Source of the DNA: Phenylobacterium sp. J367
GTDB taxonomy: Bacteria; Pseudomonadota; Alphaproteobacteria; Caulobacterales; Caulobacteraceae
Length of the DNA stretch: 64,000 nucleotides
Direction of reading: 5' to 3'
Assembly (NCBI RefSeq): GCF_024699985.1
Contig: NZ_JAJONA010000001.1
Span: 1,674,001 to 1,738,000 of the forward strand
The position numbers and the translations under genes are program-made. Under the pieces are notes generated by a model. That model did not search any database. It was not told the DNA's origin and was given only the letters and a program-made list of their open reading frames with translations. Of this stretch, positions 37,994-46,112 are shown piece by piece (position 1 is the first letter of the stretch; every line of letters begins with the position of its first letter).

Positions 37994-38155
37994 CTAGAAC
38001 AGTCCGGCGCGCTGGGCGATGACCACGGCGGCGATGATCAGGATCAGCGCCTGGAGGATGGTGCCGAACGGAGACGGCAGCGGCAGCTTCTGGACCGCCC
38101 AGGCGATCAGGGCGGCGACGACGATGACGATGACGGCGAAGACCAGGATGGACAT
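37994..38155 (-). CDS. Small two-helix membrane protein
   Basis: 53 aa: MSILVFAVIVIVVAALIAWA, short loop with KLPLPSPFG, then TILQALILIIAAVVIAQRAG. GGAG lies 7 bp before the ATG. Resembles the widespread small proteins with two hydrophobic helices around a LPLPxPFxxI loop. Function unknown. Confidence 0.75.
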   Translation of the reverse strand: MSILVFAVIVIVVAALIAWAVQKLPLPSPFGTILQALILIIAAVVIAQRAGLF

Positions 38156-38242
38156 GGTGGCTCCGGATTGCGCGGCCGGGGTGGCCGCGATGCGGAGCTA
38201 AAGCGCAGCCTTGGCCGTAGGGTTCCCGACTTAGCCGGCCGC

Positions 38243-38425
38243 CTAGCGCTTCTTCCCCAGCTCGGCGGCGATGTCCTTGGTGAGGCGGCCGACCTTGCGG
38301 TGGGCGGCGGTGAGCTGGTCCTTCGTCACGCCCCAGCGCTTCATCCAGTACTCGACGGCCTTGCGCTCGGAGAGGTCGAGGCGGTCCTTGTCGATGAAGC
38401 CGCGCTTGTCCTTGAGGCCGGCCAT
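38243..38425 (-). CDS. DUF3606-like small protein
   Basis: 60 aa: GFIDKDRLDLSERKAVEYWMKRWGVTKDQLTAAHRKVG, the DUF3606 pattern (an Asp-Arg-Xaa-Arg-Xaa-like start, then a short helix-turn). Its ATG overlaps the preceding stop (TGATG). Function unknown. Confidence 0.8.
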   Translation of the reverse strand: MAGLKDKRGFIDKDRLDLSERKAVEYWMKRWGVTKDQLTAAHRKVGRLTKDIAAELGKKR

Positions 38426-38604
38426 CACTTCTTCATCCACGGCTTCGAGGCGCCGGACGCCACGCGGGCCGACTGCTCGCGCTGGAAGCGCCCGCCGCGC
38501 GGCGGCTTCGGGCGGGCGTCGATGGCGGCCTGCTTGAGGCGCAGCGCCCGCTGGATCGGCGTCTCGGTCTCGCCAGCGTCTTTGGAAGGTGCGTCGTCGG
38601 TCAT
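38425..38604 (-). CDS. Small basic hypothetical protein
   Basis: 59 aa, MTDDAPSKDAGETETPIQRAL, then LKQAAIDARPKPPRGGRFQRE and a WMKK end. Hydrophilic, probably disordered apart from one helix. Coupled to the DUF3606-like gene by a one-base overlap. Confidence 0.65.
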   Translation of the reverse strand: MTDDAPSKDAGETETPIQRALRLKQAAIDARPKPPRGGRFQREQSARVASGASKPWMKK

Positions 38605-38629
38605 GCGCGCACTGTAGCACGCGTCGCGG

Positions 38630-39603
38630 TCAGCGCTGCAGGCGCCGCGCCTCGGCGGTGGCGGCCTCGAGCTTGCGGATCCGCTGGCTGTAGAGGCCGG
38701 CCAGACGCTCGGGGTCGTCGACGTCGTTGCGGGCCTCGCGCCAGGCGAGCTGGCGCTGGCGGAGCGTCGCGCGGTCGGCGTGGGCCTCGAGGGCTTCCGC
38801 ATAGGCCTGGCGCAGGTCCTTCTGCAGGCGCTGAAGCTCCGGGTCGCCGCAGATCGCGCGGTCGGCGGGCGTGGCGGCCGCACAGGTCTCGGCGGCGGCC
38901 TTCTGGATCTTGGGCTCGGGCTTCGGCTCGGGCGTGGCGGCGGCGTCCTCCGCGGCGTCGGAGACGTCGGCGGCGTCGGGCGAGACCACGGCCAGTTGCA
39001 GGCCCTCGGGCGCCGCCGTCGCCGCGGCGGGGTCGACGGCGGGCGCGGGCGGCGGGGCCGGCTCGGCGACCACCGGGGCGGCCGGCGGCGGGGCGAGGGG
39101 CGCCGACCGGCAGGGGCGCGGGCTCGACGGCGGCGATCTCCAGCGGGGCGGGTGGCGGCGCAGCGGCGAGCGCGCCCACGAAGCCGGCCACGGCGCCCAG
39201 GCCGATCCCCAGCACGGCGCCGGCCGCGAACACGCCCACCGGGGCCTTGCGGCGGCGGGGCAGGGCGGGCAGCGGCGGCGGGGCCGGCGGCTTCCGCTCA
39301 CGCCGTGGCGGCGGCGGTTCGCGCTCCAGGACCAGCGGCGGCTCGTCGGGAACGGCGGGCGGATCGGGCTGGTCCCAGGTCTCGTCCTTGGGCGCCAGCG
39401 GATCGCCGAGGTCGATGGTGATCAGGTGCGGTTCGGGGCGGCGCCGGCCGCGGCGAGCGCCGCTTCGGGCGCGGCTCGTCCATCCGGCGGCGGGCCATTT
39501 CCTGCAGGATCTCGTAGGACTGCTGGGCCTGGCCGCGGTCGCGGGCGGTGTCGAGCAGGCTGCGAAGCTCGCGGCCGCTCATGTTGGCAAGGTCAAGCTG
39601 CAT
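38630..39603 (-). CDS. Membrane protein with periplasmic LprI-like domain; two frameshifts
   Basis: About 323 aa once extra bases at + strand G runs 39435-39438 and 39097-39100 are removed. N-terminus MQLDLANMSGRELRSLLDTA, then a Pro/Arg-rich stretch, a membrane helix (GVFAAGAVLGIGLGAVAGF), a Pro/Ala linker, and a C-terminal Cys-containing helical domain: TPADRAICGDPELQRLQKDL and RATLRQRQLAWREARNDV. This is the lysozyme-inhibitor LprI N-terminal-like pattern. Possibly protects or senses the cell wall; inferred only. Confidence 0.72.
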
Positions 39604-39712
39604 GGCGTCAAGTTCCCGGGCGCGTCTGGTCGTTCGTCGCCGGCGCCCGTCACACCAGCGGACGGATCATCGCGCGGGCGGGCCCGCCCGGGAAGGGCGG
39701 CATTTCACCGCG

Positions 39713-40099
39713 TCAGGGCGGCGCGGCGGGCTCCCAGAGTTCGATGGCGTTGCCTTCCGGATCGTGGACCCGGGCGAACCGGCCGAGCTCGGGCACGTCC
39801 CACTCGGGCCTGGTGATCACCGTCTCGCCGGCCGCTTCCAGGCTGGCGATCAGCCCCGCCAGGTCCGAGACGCGCAGGTTGATCATGGTCTGCTTGTCGG
39901 CGGCGAAATAGTCGCTGTCGGCCTTGAACGGCTCGAAGACCATCGGCCCGCCCGCCACGAACCACACCCACTCGTCGGACCGGCCATCCTCGTCGGTCCC
40001 CATGCCGCCGCCGACCCCCAGCCGGTCGCGGTACCAGGCCTTCAGGCCTGCGGGGTCCTTCGCGCGGAAGAAGTAGCCGCCCATTCCCAGCACCGGCAT
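39713..40099 (-). CDS. VOC-family (glyoxalase-like) protein
   Basis: 128 aa: GGYFFRAKDPAGLKAWYRDRLG, DEWVWFVAGGPMVFEPF, and FARVHDPEGNAIELWEP (metal-ligand Glu near the end). Beta-alpha-beta fold of the glyoxalase/dioxygenase superfamily. Substrate unknown. Confidence 0.88.
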   Translation of the reverse strand: MPVLGMGGYFFRAKDPAGLKAWYRDRLGVGGGMGTDEDGRSDEWVWFVAGGPMVFEPFKADSDYFAADKQTMINLRVSDLAGLIASLEAAGETVITRPEWDVPELGRFARVHDPEGNAIELWEPAAPP

Positions 40100-40153
40100 C
40101 GCCTGGCCTCCGAACCCGAGGCGGCGAGGATGGCGCCGGGGGGACCGCGCAGG

Positions 40154-40749
40154 CTAGCCGCCCGGCTGGGTCTCCAGCAGGATCGCCTCGGCGACGTGGG
40201 CGGTGAGCCGGTCGCCGACCTTCAGGGTCTTCAGGCGCTCGCGGCCTTCGGCGGTCCGGACGGCGACGGTGTGCACCTGGCCGCCGCCGGGGCTGACGAT
40301 CTTGATGGTGTTCCCGGCCTTGTCGATGCCGGTCACCTGGCCGGTGACGGTGATCGTCCCGCCGATGCCGGCGGCGGGCTGGGCGCCCTTCTCGGCGCGG
40401 GCCTCGACGGCGGTGATGGCGTCCTCGGGCGTCTTCGCACTGGCCGGCGAGATGACGATCTCGGTCGCGCGGATGTAGGTGGCGACGATCCTGTCCCCGG
40501 GCTTCAGCCGGTCGAGGTTCTGCACCTCCGGCGGGGCGGTCATGGACACCTCCTCGCCGTCCTGCAGGGTGAGCGTCACCTTGCGGGTCGCCGGGTCGAT
40601 GGCCTTGATCACCGCCGTGGCGCTGACCGCCTCGGAGCGCTTCAGGCTGTTGGGCGCGGCGCTGGCGGACGCAGTCGTCTGGGCGGAGGCGCCGGCGGTC
40701 GCGGCGAGGGCGATGGCGATCAGGGGGCTGCGATACGCAGGCGGAGCAT
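40154..40749 (-). CDS. Secreted protein of unknown function; frameshifted in the signal peptide
   Basis: The ATG at 40749 has GGAGG 9 bp upstream. A missing base in the G run 40723-40727 interrupts the signal peptide; restored it reads MLRLRIAAPLIAIALAAT, then AGASAQ. The mature part has two similar beta-rich segments (TAVIKAIDPATRKVTLTLQDGEEV and TGQVTGIDKAGNTIKIVSPGGGQVHTV), each with a KPGD/KVGD turn. This suggests a duplicated OB- or SH3-like unit. No named family. Confidence 0.68.
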
Positions 40750-40949
40750 CCGGTCCTCCGGGGTTTGAGGTCGGAGTGAAGCTTCCACGCGGCGCCGGGC
40801 CGCGGCATCGGGGAGAACCCGGACACCAGGGGCGGCAATGACGGGGGCGGTCAGGAGGTGCGTCGGCGCCTGCGACGGCTTGCGGGCCCCACCCGGGCCT
40901 GCGCGCGCGGGTTTACCATTGGTTGAAAGTTCTCAGCCCAACTCCTCGA

Positions 40950-41147
40950 ATGGTTGAAGTTGAAGCCTGCGCCCAAGCGCTGGCCCGACGCCAGTGCGCG
41001 GGCGAGGGCTGGGACCCCGATGAGATCATCGACTACGAGGGTTCGTTCGTGCCCGGTGCGGCTGGGTCGAGGGGACCGCGCTGGGGCCTTTACCTCACCG
41101 CCGCCCAGCAGCAACTCGCCCGTGAAGCCGACTGGGAAACGTTCTGA
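40950..41147 (+). CDS. Small hypothetical protein
   Basis: 65 aa: MVEVEACAQALARRQCAGEG, WDPDEIIDYEGSFVPG, RWGLYLTAAQQQLAREADW. The patterned acid residues and WxxY suggest a small folded protein. It converges with the next gene. No family recognised and start uncertain (GTG at 40923 also in frame). Confidence 0.45.
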   Translation: MVEVEACAQALARRQCAGEGWDPDEIIDYEGSFVPGAAGSRGPRWGLYLTAAQQQLAREADWETF

Positions 41148-41199
41148 GCGGTCCTCGGGGGCGACGTCCTGGCTGCCGGACAGCCCGAAGCGGCGACCG

Positions 41200-41379
41200 T
41201 TAGCGATCTTCCTCGGCTGTGCTGCGGGGCGAGCGCCCCTCGGCGGCCTCTGCCTTGGCGGCGAGAGCCTCCCAATGGCTCGCGATATGCTCCAGCTGAC
41301 CCTTGACGACGGGGTCGCTGGTCCGCGCCGCCTCGCGCCGCACATCTTCCGCTTGCGCCCTGTACCGTTCGCTTCGCAT
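41200..41379 (-). CDS. Small coiled-coil protein, paralogue A
   Basis: 59 aa: RYRAQAEDVRREAARTSDPV, then GQLEHIASHWEALAAKAEAAE. One or two amphipathic helices. Aligns with the gene at 41512-41679 over the whole helical part (YRAQA, R-A, SDP/RDP, W-LA--AE), so it is a tandem paralogue. This kind of short protein is common and uncharacterised in Alphaproteobacteria. Confidence 0.65.
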   Translation of the reverse strand: MRSERYRAQAEDVRREAARTSDPVVKGQLEHIASHWEALAAKAEAAEGRSPRSTAEEDR

Positions 41380-41511
41380 CGGGCGACCCACTATGTGAGC
41401 TACCCGACGTCTGCAACGCCCGTACCTACTCCGGGTAACAAATGCTGATCTTGGCGTCGCGCCGGGCCCGTCGGCGGCGTCGGCAAGCGTCGGGTGTCGG
41501 TCAGGGCAGGG

Positions 41512-41679
41512 CTAGCCGTTCTCCGCCCGGCGGCGGCGTTCGAGCTCTTCCGCATCGGCGGCGAGCTTTTCCCAGTCGGCCACCATCAGAAGCATCTGCT
41601 CACGGACGGCTGGATCTCTCGAGCGCTCGGCTTGCTTTCGCAAAGCGACGGCTTGGGCGCGGTACTCGGCTGGCGACAT
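41512..41679 (-). CDS. Small coiled-coil protein, paralogue B
   Basis: 55 aa: MSPAEYRAQAVALRKQAERS, RDPAVREQMLLMVADWEKLA, then a charged end ELERRRRAENG. Paralogue of the neighbouring gene. The same order of YRAQA, acid-Pro turn and W-LA motif is seen. Function unknown. Confidence 0.65.
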   Translation of the reverse strand: MSPAEYRAQAVALRKQAERSRDPAVREQMLLMVADWEKLAADAEELERRRRAENG

Positions 41680-41788
41680 GACTGTCAAAAAGTCGAGCCG
41701 CCACCACGGTTCAACCCCCAAATGGGGTAGACGGAGGCCGGCCCGGCCCGCCGGAACCCCCCTCCGGCCCGATCTTCCCTGGGCGGAG

Positions 41789-42868
41789 CTATCCCGCCGC
41801 CTCGTGCCGGTGCAGGTGCTCCGCCGCCGAGCCCAGCATCTGCAGGAACATGCGGTCGCCGCGTTCGGTACGGGTCACGATCATGGCGGCGAAGAAGGCG
41901 GTGGCGAACAGCAGGTAGGCGCCCTGGGCGTAGTGCCGCTCCAGGTCGGCCATGGGATAGCCCTTCACACCCAGGCCTTCGAGGGTGCGGAGATAGAGCT
42001 CCAGCAACTCGGGCTCGTGGCGCTCCAGGGTCTTCGCGGGAAGCGCGCCCGCCAGGAAATAGGCCACGTCGACCGCGCCGGCCCCGTAGGCGAACGACTG
42101 CCAGTCCAGCACCGTGACCGGATAGCCGCCGGCCGGTGTGGCGAACATCATGTTGTCCGGGCGGAAGTCGTTGTGGGTCAGGCAGCGCGGGCCGTCGTAG
42201 CTTTCGCCGAGCTGCTTGAACCGGCGGGCAAGGTCGTCGCCGACCGCGGTCCAGCGGGGCTTCAGGCGGTCGCGGTAGCGGTCCTTGAAGCCCGCCCACA
42301 GCGCCATGACCATCTCCTCCGTGACCATGCCGGACGGGGCGGCCGCGGAGCCCGAGACCCAGGGCAGCGTATCCAGCCGCGCATCGCCCCAGTGGGAGGC
42401 GTGCAGCCGGGCGGCCTCCACGACCACCAGCCGGGCCTGGTCGAGGGTGACGCCCCTGAGCTGGTCGCCGGGCTGGGCGGGCGCCAGGTCCTCCAGCATC
42501 AGGACGAAGTCGTGGGTCTGCTCGTCCACCTCGGCGAAATAACAGCGCGGCGTGCGGATGAGCGCGCCGGCGGCGAGCTGCTGGTAGAAGCGCACCTCGC
42601 GCAGGTAGTTGCCGAGCGCCACGCCGGTGGCGCGGCTCTCAGGCCCAGCGGCGGGGAACTTGCCCACCAGGCTGGCCGGGGCGCCCGGGCCCTTGCGGCC
42701 GTACTCCAGATGGAAGCGGACGCTGTCGCCGATCTGGCCGGTGCCGACCGGCTGGGCGGTCACCCGGTCCACGCGGACGTCGAGGCCGGCGTCGTTCAGC
42801 ACGGCGGTCATCCAGGGGCCGTCGATGGCCTCCGGCGGGCGGATGTCGGGACGGGTCAGAAGCATCAT
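41789..42868 (-). CDS. Phosphotransferase, EcKL/aminoglycoside-kinase-like
   Basis: About 359 aa from the ATG at 42868. Kinase-like fold with Brenner-type catalytic loop LTHNDFRPDNMMF and metal-binding VTVLDWQSFAYG. The N-lobe has SLVGKFPA and the hinge FVLMLEDLAPAQPGDQL. Members phosphorylate small alcohols, sterol-like compounds or antibiotics. The start overlaps the stop of the NTF2-like gene (ATGATG). Substrate unknown; clustered with an FAD oxidoreductase. Confidence 0.85.
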   Translation of the reverse strand: MMLLTRPDIRPPEAIDGPWMTAVLNDAGLDVRVDRVTAQPVGTGQIGDSVRFHLEYGRKGPGAPASLVGKFPAAGPESRATGVALGNYLREVRFYQQLAAGALIRTPRCYFAEVDEQTHDFVLMLEDLAPAQPGDQLRGVTLDQARLVVVEAARLHASHWGDARLDTLPWVSGSAAAPSGMVTEEMVMALWAGFKDRYRDRLKPRWTAVGDDLARRFKQLGESYDGPRCLTHNDFRPDNMMFATPAGGYPVTVLDWQSFAYGAGAVDVAYFLAGALPAKTLERHEPELLELYLRTLEGLGVKGYPMADLERHYAQGAYLLFATAFFAAMIVTRTERGDRMFLQMLGSAAEHLHRHEAAG

Positions 42869-43206
42869 GGAAGCGGGTGCACATAGACTTCGTTGAGGAC
42901 GATCTCCTCGCCGTCGAGGAGCACGAGGTCGAAGCCGCGGAGCTGGCCCGCGCCCTCGATCCGGCAGTACCAGCGGCCGCAGAACCCGCCGGGGATCGGC
43001 CACACCTCGTCGGGCGTGTAGGTCATGGCGGGCGTGGCGGCGAACAGGCCGGTGAGGTAGGCCCGCAGCGCCTCGCGGCCCTCGAGGCCAGCGGCGGTCT
43101 GCGGATCCTTGTAGACGCAGCCCTCGGCGTAGAAGCGGACCAGGCGGTCGACGTCCTTGTCGGTCCAGGCCTTCAGCCAGCGGGCGTTGAAGTCGGCGAT
43201 GTCCAT
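42865..43206 (-). CDS. NTF2-like (SnoaL-type) protein
   Basis: 113 aa. MDIADFNARWLKAWTDKDVDRLVRFYAEGCVYKDPQTAAGLEGREALRAYL is the canonical NTF2/SnoaL helical start, followed by a curved sheet (YCRIEGAGQLRGFDLVLLDGEEI). Either a small isomerase or cyclase-like enzyme, or a subunit. Tightly placed between the oxidoreductase and the kinase-like gene. Confidence 0.85.
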   Translation of the reverse strand: MDIADFNARWLKAWTDKDVDRLVRFYAEGCVYKDPQTAAGLEGREALRAYLTGLFAATPAMTYTPDEVWPIPGGFCGRWYCRIEGAGQLRGFDLVLLDGEEIVLNEVYVHPLP

Positions 43207-43210
43207 GGCG

Positions 43211-44448
43211 TCAGCCCTCCAGCACGCGGGCGCGGTGGGCGTCGGTGAACAGCTCGGACGGCAGGCTCTCCGGTCCGGCCATGACCGCGAAGGCGTGCGC
43301 CTTCAGTCCCGGGTCGGCGGCGGAACGCTCGAACAGGCTGCGGCGCCGCGCGCGGGCGGCCTCGCCGAATTCCATGTCGATGGCCGCGGTGATCTGGCCG
43401 ACGAACCGCAGGCGGCGCATCCGCTCGGCGCGCTCCTCGGCATAGGCGCCGAAGTCGACCCTCGCCCAATCGTCCGTGGCCTTGAGGATGTCGGAGACCA
43501 GGCGGACGTCGCGGTAGGTGATGGAGAGGCCAAGCCCGATGATCGGGTCGTTCCAGCCGGCGGCGTCGCCGATCAGGACCACGCCCGGGGCGCAGGGCTC
43601 GTCGGTCCAGCTGTCGGCGTTGACGTAGGCGAACAGCGGGCCGGCCGGCTTCCCGGACACCAGGGCGGCGTTCTTCGGGCTGCAGGCCAGCGCGAAGGCG
43701 TCGAGGAAGCGGCGGGGACCGTCGGACCCCTTGAAGCGCCTGGCCTGGTCGAGCGGATAGCCGCCGTAGACCCGCACCTTGCCGTCGCCCTGGGGGAAGG
43801 CCAGGAAGCCGAAATCGTCCTCGGTGCCGATCGCCTGGAGTTGCGGATCCCAGTCGTGGGCGTCCTCCACCAGCAGGCCGGCGAACCAGTGGTGCGGCGC
43901 ATCCTGGTGCAGGGGGATGCCGGCCGCCTCGCGGACCATGGACGCGCGGCCGTCGGCGCCGACCAGCAGGGGCGCGGTCGCCTCGCGGGCCTGGCCGTCG
44001 TGCTCGAAGGCGACCGTGGGGGGCGGCGCCGGCCTGGACCCGGGTGACGCGCACGCCCCGCAACGCCGTGGGCGCCGGCGGCCTTCGCCGCGTCGAACAG
44101 GGTCTGGCAGTGGTGCGGATGGCCGATGGCCAGGGGGCCGGGGATACCCTCCCGGAAGATGCCGAGCGGCAGGGGGCTCGCCTCGGCCTGGGCAGGCTCC
44201 AGGGTCTCGTCGTAGGTGACGTGGCGGGTGATGTGGTGGCCGCCCGCGGAGACCAGCAGGTCGTAGAGTCCGAGCCGCTGGACCTCGGCGACGCCCCACG
44301 GCGCGATCCACTCGCCGCGCACCCGGTCCTCGTAGATCTCCGAGGCCTCCAGCAGCAGCACCTTGCGGTCGTCGCGGGCTATGACCGCGGCCAGGGCCGA
44401 ACCGCCGATGCCGCCGCCCACGATGATGAGGTCGTAAGCCTCGGCCAC
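43211..44448 (-). CDS. FAD-dependent monooxygenase-like oxidoreductase; two frameshifts
   Basis: GTG start at 44448 with GGAG upstream. FAD motif LIIVGGGIGGSALAAVIARD, then a DG segment (LVGADGRASMVREA) and the GD motif VVLIGDAAGWNDPIIGLGLSITYRD. Extra bases at 44070-44072 and the G6 run 44018-44023 break the frame; corrected joins are GATALRGVRVTRV and GAAPTVAFEHDG. It belongs to the UbiH/halogenase-like group. First of a leftward set with the NTF2-like and kinase-like genes; LysR is divergent. Confidence 0.85.
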
Positions 44449-44569
44449 CCGCCCGACTCCTTTCCCGCGCGGACTGCCGCCGCCGTTGGAGAAAGGTTGG
44501 GACCGGGAACCCTTAGCCGTCCAATCAATAGGCTTGGTGCATCTATAGGCGGGGCTTATCAATGTCTGG
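44449..44569. promoter_or_regulatory. Divergent promoter region with probable LysR sites
   Basis: Between 44517 and 44565 lie CCAATCAATAGG, ATCTATAGG and GGGGCTTATCAATG. The CTATTGAT and ATTGATAAGC halves recur at 46020-46056. LysR-type operators are often A/T-rich dyads in exactly such divergent gaps. Confidence 0.5.
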
Positions 44570-45547
44570 ATGGACCGTCGCGACGCCGTGGAGTTGCGCC
44601 TGCTCAGGGCCTTCGTGGTGCTGGCCGAGGAACTGAACTTCGGCCGGGCGTCCGAGCGCCTGCACGTCACCCAGCCGGCGCTTTCGGCCCAGCTCCGCCA
44701 GCTCGAGGACCGGCTGGGCTTCTCCCTGTTCGACCGCAGCACGCGGCGGGTCATGCTGACCGGCCAGGGGACGGCGCTGCTGGCCCCCGCCCGCGCGCTG
44801 CTGGCCGAGAGCAACCGCTTCGCCGACGCCGTGGCCGAGGTGCAGGGCCGGCCGCAGCGGCGGGTCGTGTTCGGGGCGGCGCTCTACACGCTCGAGATCC
44901 ATGAACGCCGGATGCTGCTGGAGGCCTTCTTCCAGCGCTATCCGGATATCCCGTTCACGGTCTCGCCGCTGTGGCAGCGGGAGGTGGCGCGCGCGCTCCT
45001 GCGCGACGAGGCGGACCTGGCCCTGATGCTGGGCGTGCCCGTGCCCCTCGACCAGTGGCAGGCCGAGCCCATCGGCGAAGTGATGTTCCCCGACAGCCTG
45101 CCGCGGATGGTGCTGAGCGAGCGCCGCACCGAGCTGCTGGTGCCCAAGGAGAGCCCTCTGGCCGGCTTCGAGGCGATCCCGCCCGAGGCCCTGGCCGGCA
45201 TGCCGATCGCCATGGTCGGCGCGACCCACGGCAGCCCGATCCTCGGCCCCCTGCGCGCCGTTCTGGGCGGCGGCGGCGCACGCCTGGTGGTGCCACCTGA
45301 GCCGCACGCGATCGGGGTGGAGCGCTATGGCCGGCAGTTCCGGATGCCGGCGGTCTCGCTGGGCTGGTTCAACACCGGCGACCCCCAGGACCCGGACATG
45401 GTCCGGCGGCCGGTGGTGGGGCTGGACGTCGTCACCCAGTTCGCGCTGGTTCGCGCCGCCGGCGGCGGCAACCCGGCCGCCGAACTCTTCTGGCGGGAAG
45501 CGCGGGCCCAGTATCCCGGGGCCCGGCTCGTGGGAACCTCGGACTAG
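44570..45547 (+). CDS. LysR-family transcriptional regulator
   Basis: 325 aa. The N-terminal HTH reads LRLLRAFVVLAEELNFGRASERLHVTQPALSAQLRQLEDRLG, followed by FDRSTRRVMLTGQG and a periplasmic-binding-like effector domain. Divergent from the FAD-oxidoreductase operon, its likely target. Its stop overlaps the convergent MerR stop by 4 bp. Confidence 0.93.
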   Translation: MDRRDAVELRLLRAFVVLAEELNFGRASERLHVTQPALSAQLRQLEDRLGFSLFDRSTRRVMLTGQGTALLAPARALLAESNRFADAVAEVQGRPQRRVVFGAALYTLEIHERRMLLEAFFQRYPDIPFTVSPLWQREVARALLRDEADLALMLGVPVPLDQWQAEPIGEVMFPDSLPRMVLSERRTELLVPKESPLAGFEAIPPEALAGMPIAMVGATHGSPILGPLRAVLGGGGARLVVPPEPHAIGVERYGRQFRMPAVSLGWFNTGDPQDPDMVRRPVVGLDVVTQFALVRAAGGGNPAAELFWREARAQYPGARLVGTSD

Positions 45548-45951
45548 GCGGCGCGGCCGAGGCTGGGGGAGCCGCCGTCGAGGCGGGTGCAGGCCTGGGC
45601 GAGCGTCTGCATGGCGTTGTCGATCCTCTGGCGCTCGGCCTCGAGGGCGGCGATGCGGGCCTTGAAGATCTTCAGCGCCAGCGCGTTCTGGGCCTCCTCG
45701 CCCTCGGCGTCGTAGGTGTCGAGGATGTCCCGGATCTCGGCGACGGTGAGACCCACTTTGCGGCCGCGGACCACGAGCTGCAGCCGGGCGCGGTCCTTGT
45801 AGGAATAGACCCTCTGCATCTGGCTGCGGCGCGGCGCGAGCAGGCCCTGCTCCTCGTAGAAGCGCAGCGCGCGCGAGGTGCAGCCGAATTCCCGGCAGAG
45901 CTGCCCGATGGAGTAGGTGCGATAGGGCGCGATGCGCCGAAGCTTTTCCAT
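45544..45951 (-). CDS. MerR-family regulator
   Basis: 135 aa. YSIGQLCREFGCTSRALRFYEEQGLLAPRR is the MerR HTH; a dimerisation helix follows (NALALKIFKARIAALEAERQRID). The Cys in QLCREFGCTSRALRF lies inside the HTH, not at a metal site, so no metal sensing is implied. Purine-rich RBS GAAGGGAAGGGA. Confidence 0.9.
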   Translation of the reverse strand: MEKLRRIAPYRTYSIGQLCREFGCTSRALRFYEEQGLLAPRRSQMQRVYSYKDRARLQLVVRGRKVGLTVAEIRDILDTYDAEGEEAQNALALKIFKARIAALEAERQRIDNAMQTLAQACTRLDGGSPSLGRAA

Positions 45952-46019
45952 CTGTCCCTTCCCTTCACGGACGCCTGATCCCGACGTCTCGCGGATGGAA
46001 CTCTGGGCCTCTAAGGGCA

Positions 46020-46060
46020 AGCCGTCCAATAGATGTGTGCCGGCTATTGATAAGCAGGCG
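46020..46060. promoter_or_regulatory. Motif shared with the LysR intergenic region
   Basis: CCGTCCAATAGATG followed by CTATTGATAAGC, about 70-100 bp upstream of the MerR start. The same CCGTCCAAT and GCTTATCAAT strings occur at 44518-44563. A common regulator, most simply the LysR protein, may bind both. Confidence 0.4.
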
Positions 46061-46112
46061 CTATGAATGGGGCGCCTCTCCCCGGCGCCAGGCGCCGAGG
46101 AGAGGCGAAACG

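Noticed and set aside
40310..40345. GTCAC...GTGAC palindrome
   Set aside because: Inside a coding region and in the reverse order to the CRP form; arises from repeated codons.
45544..45951. MerR protein as a metal sensor
   Set aside because: The visible cysteines lie in the HTH rather than at the dimer-interface and C-terminal metal positions of CueR/MerR-type sensors.
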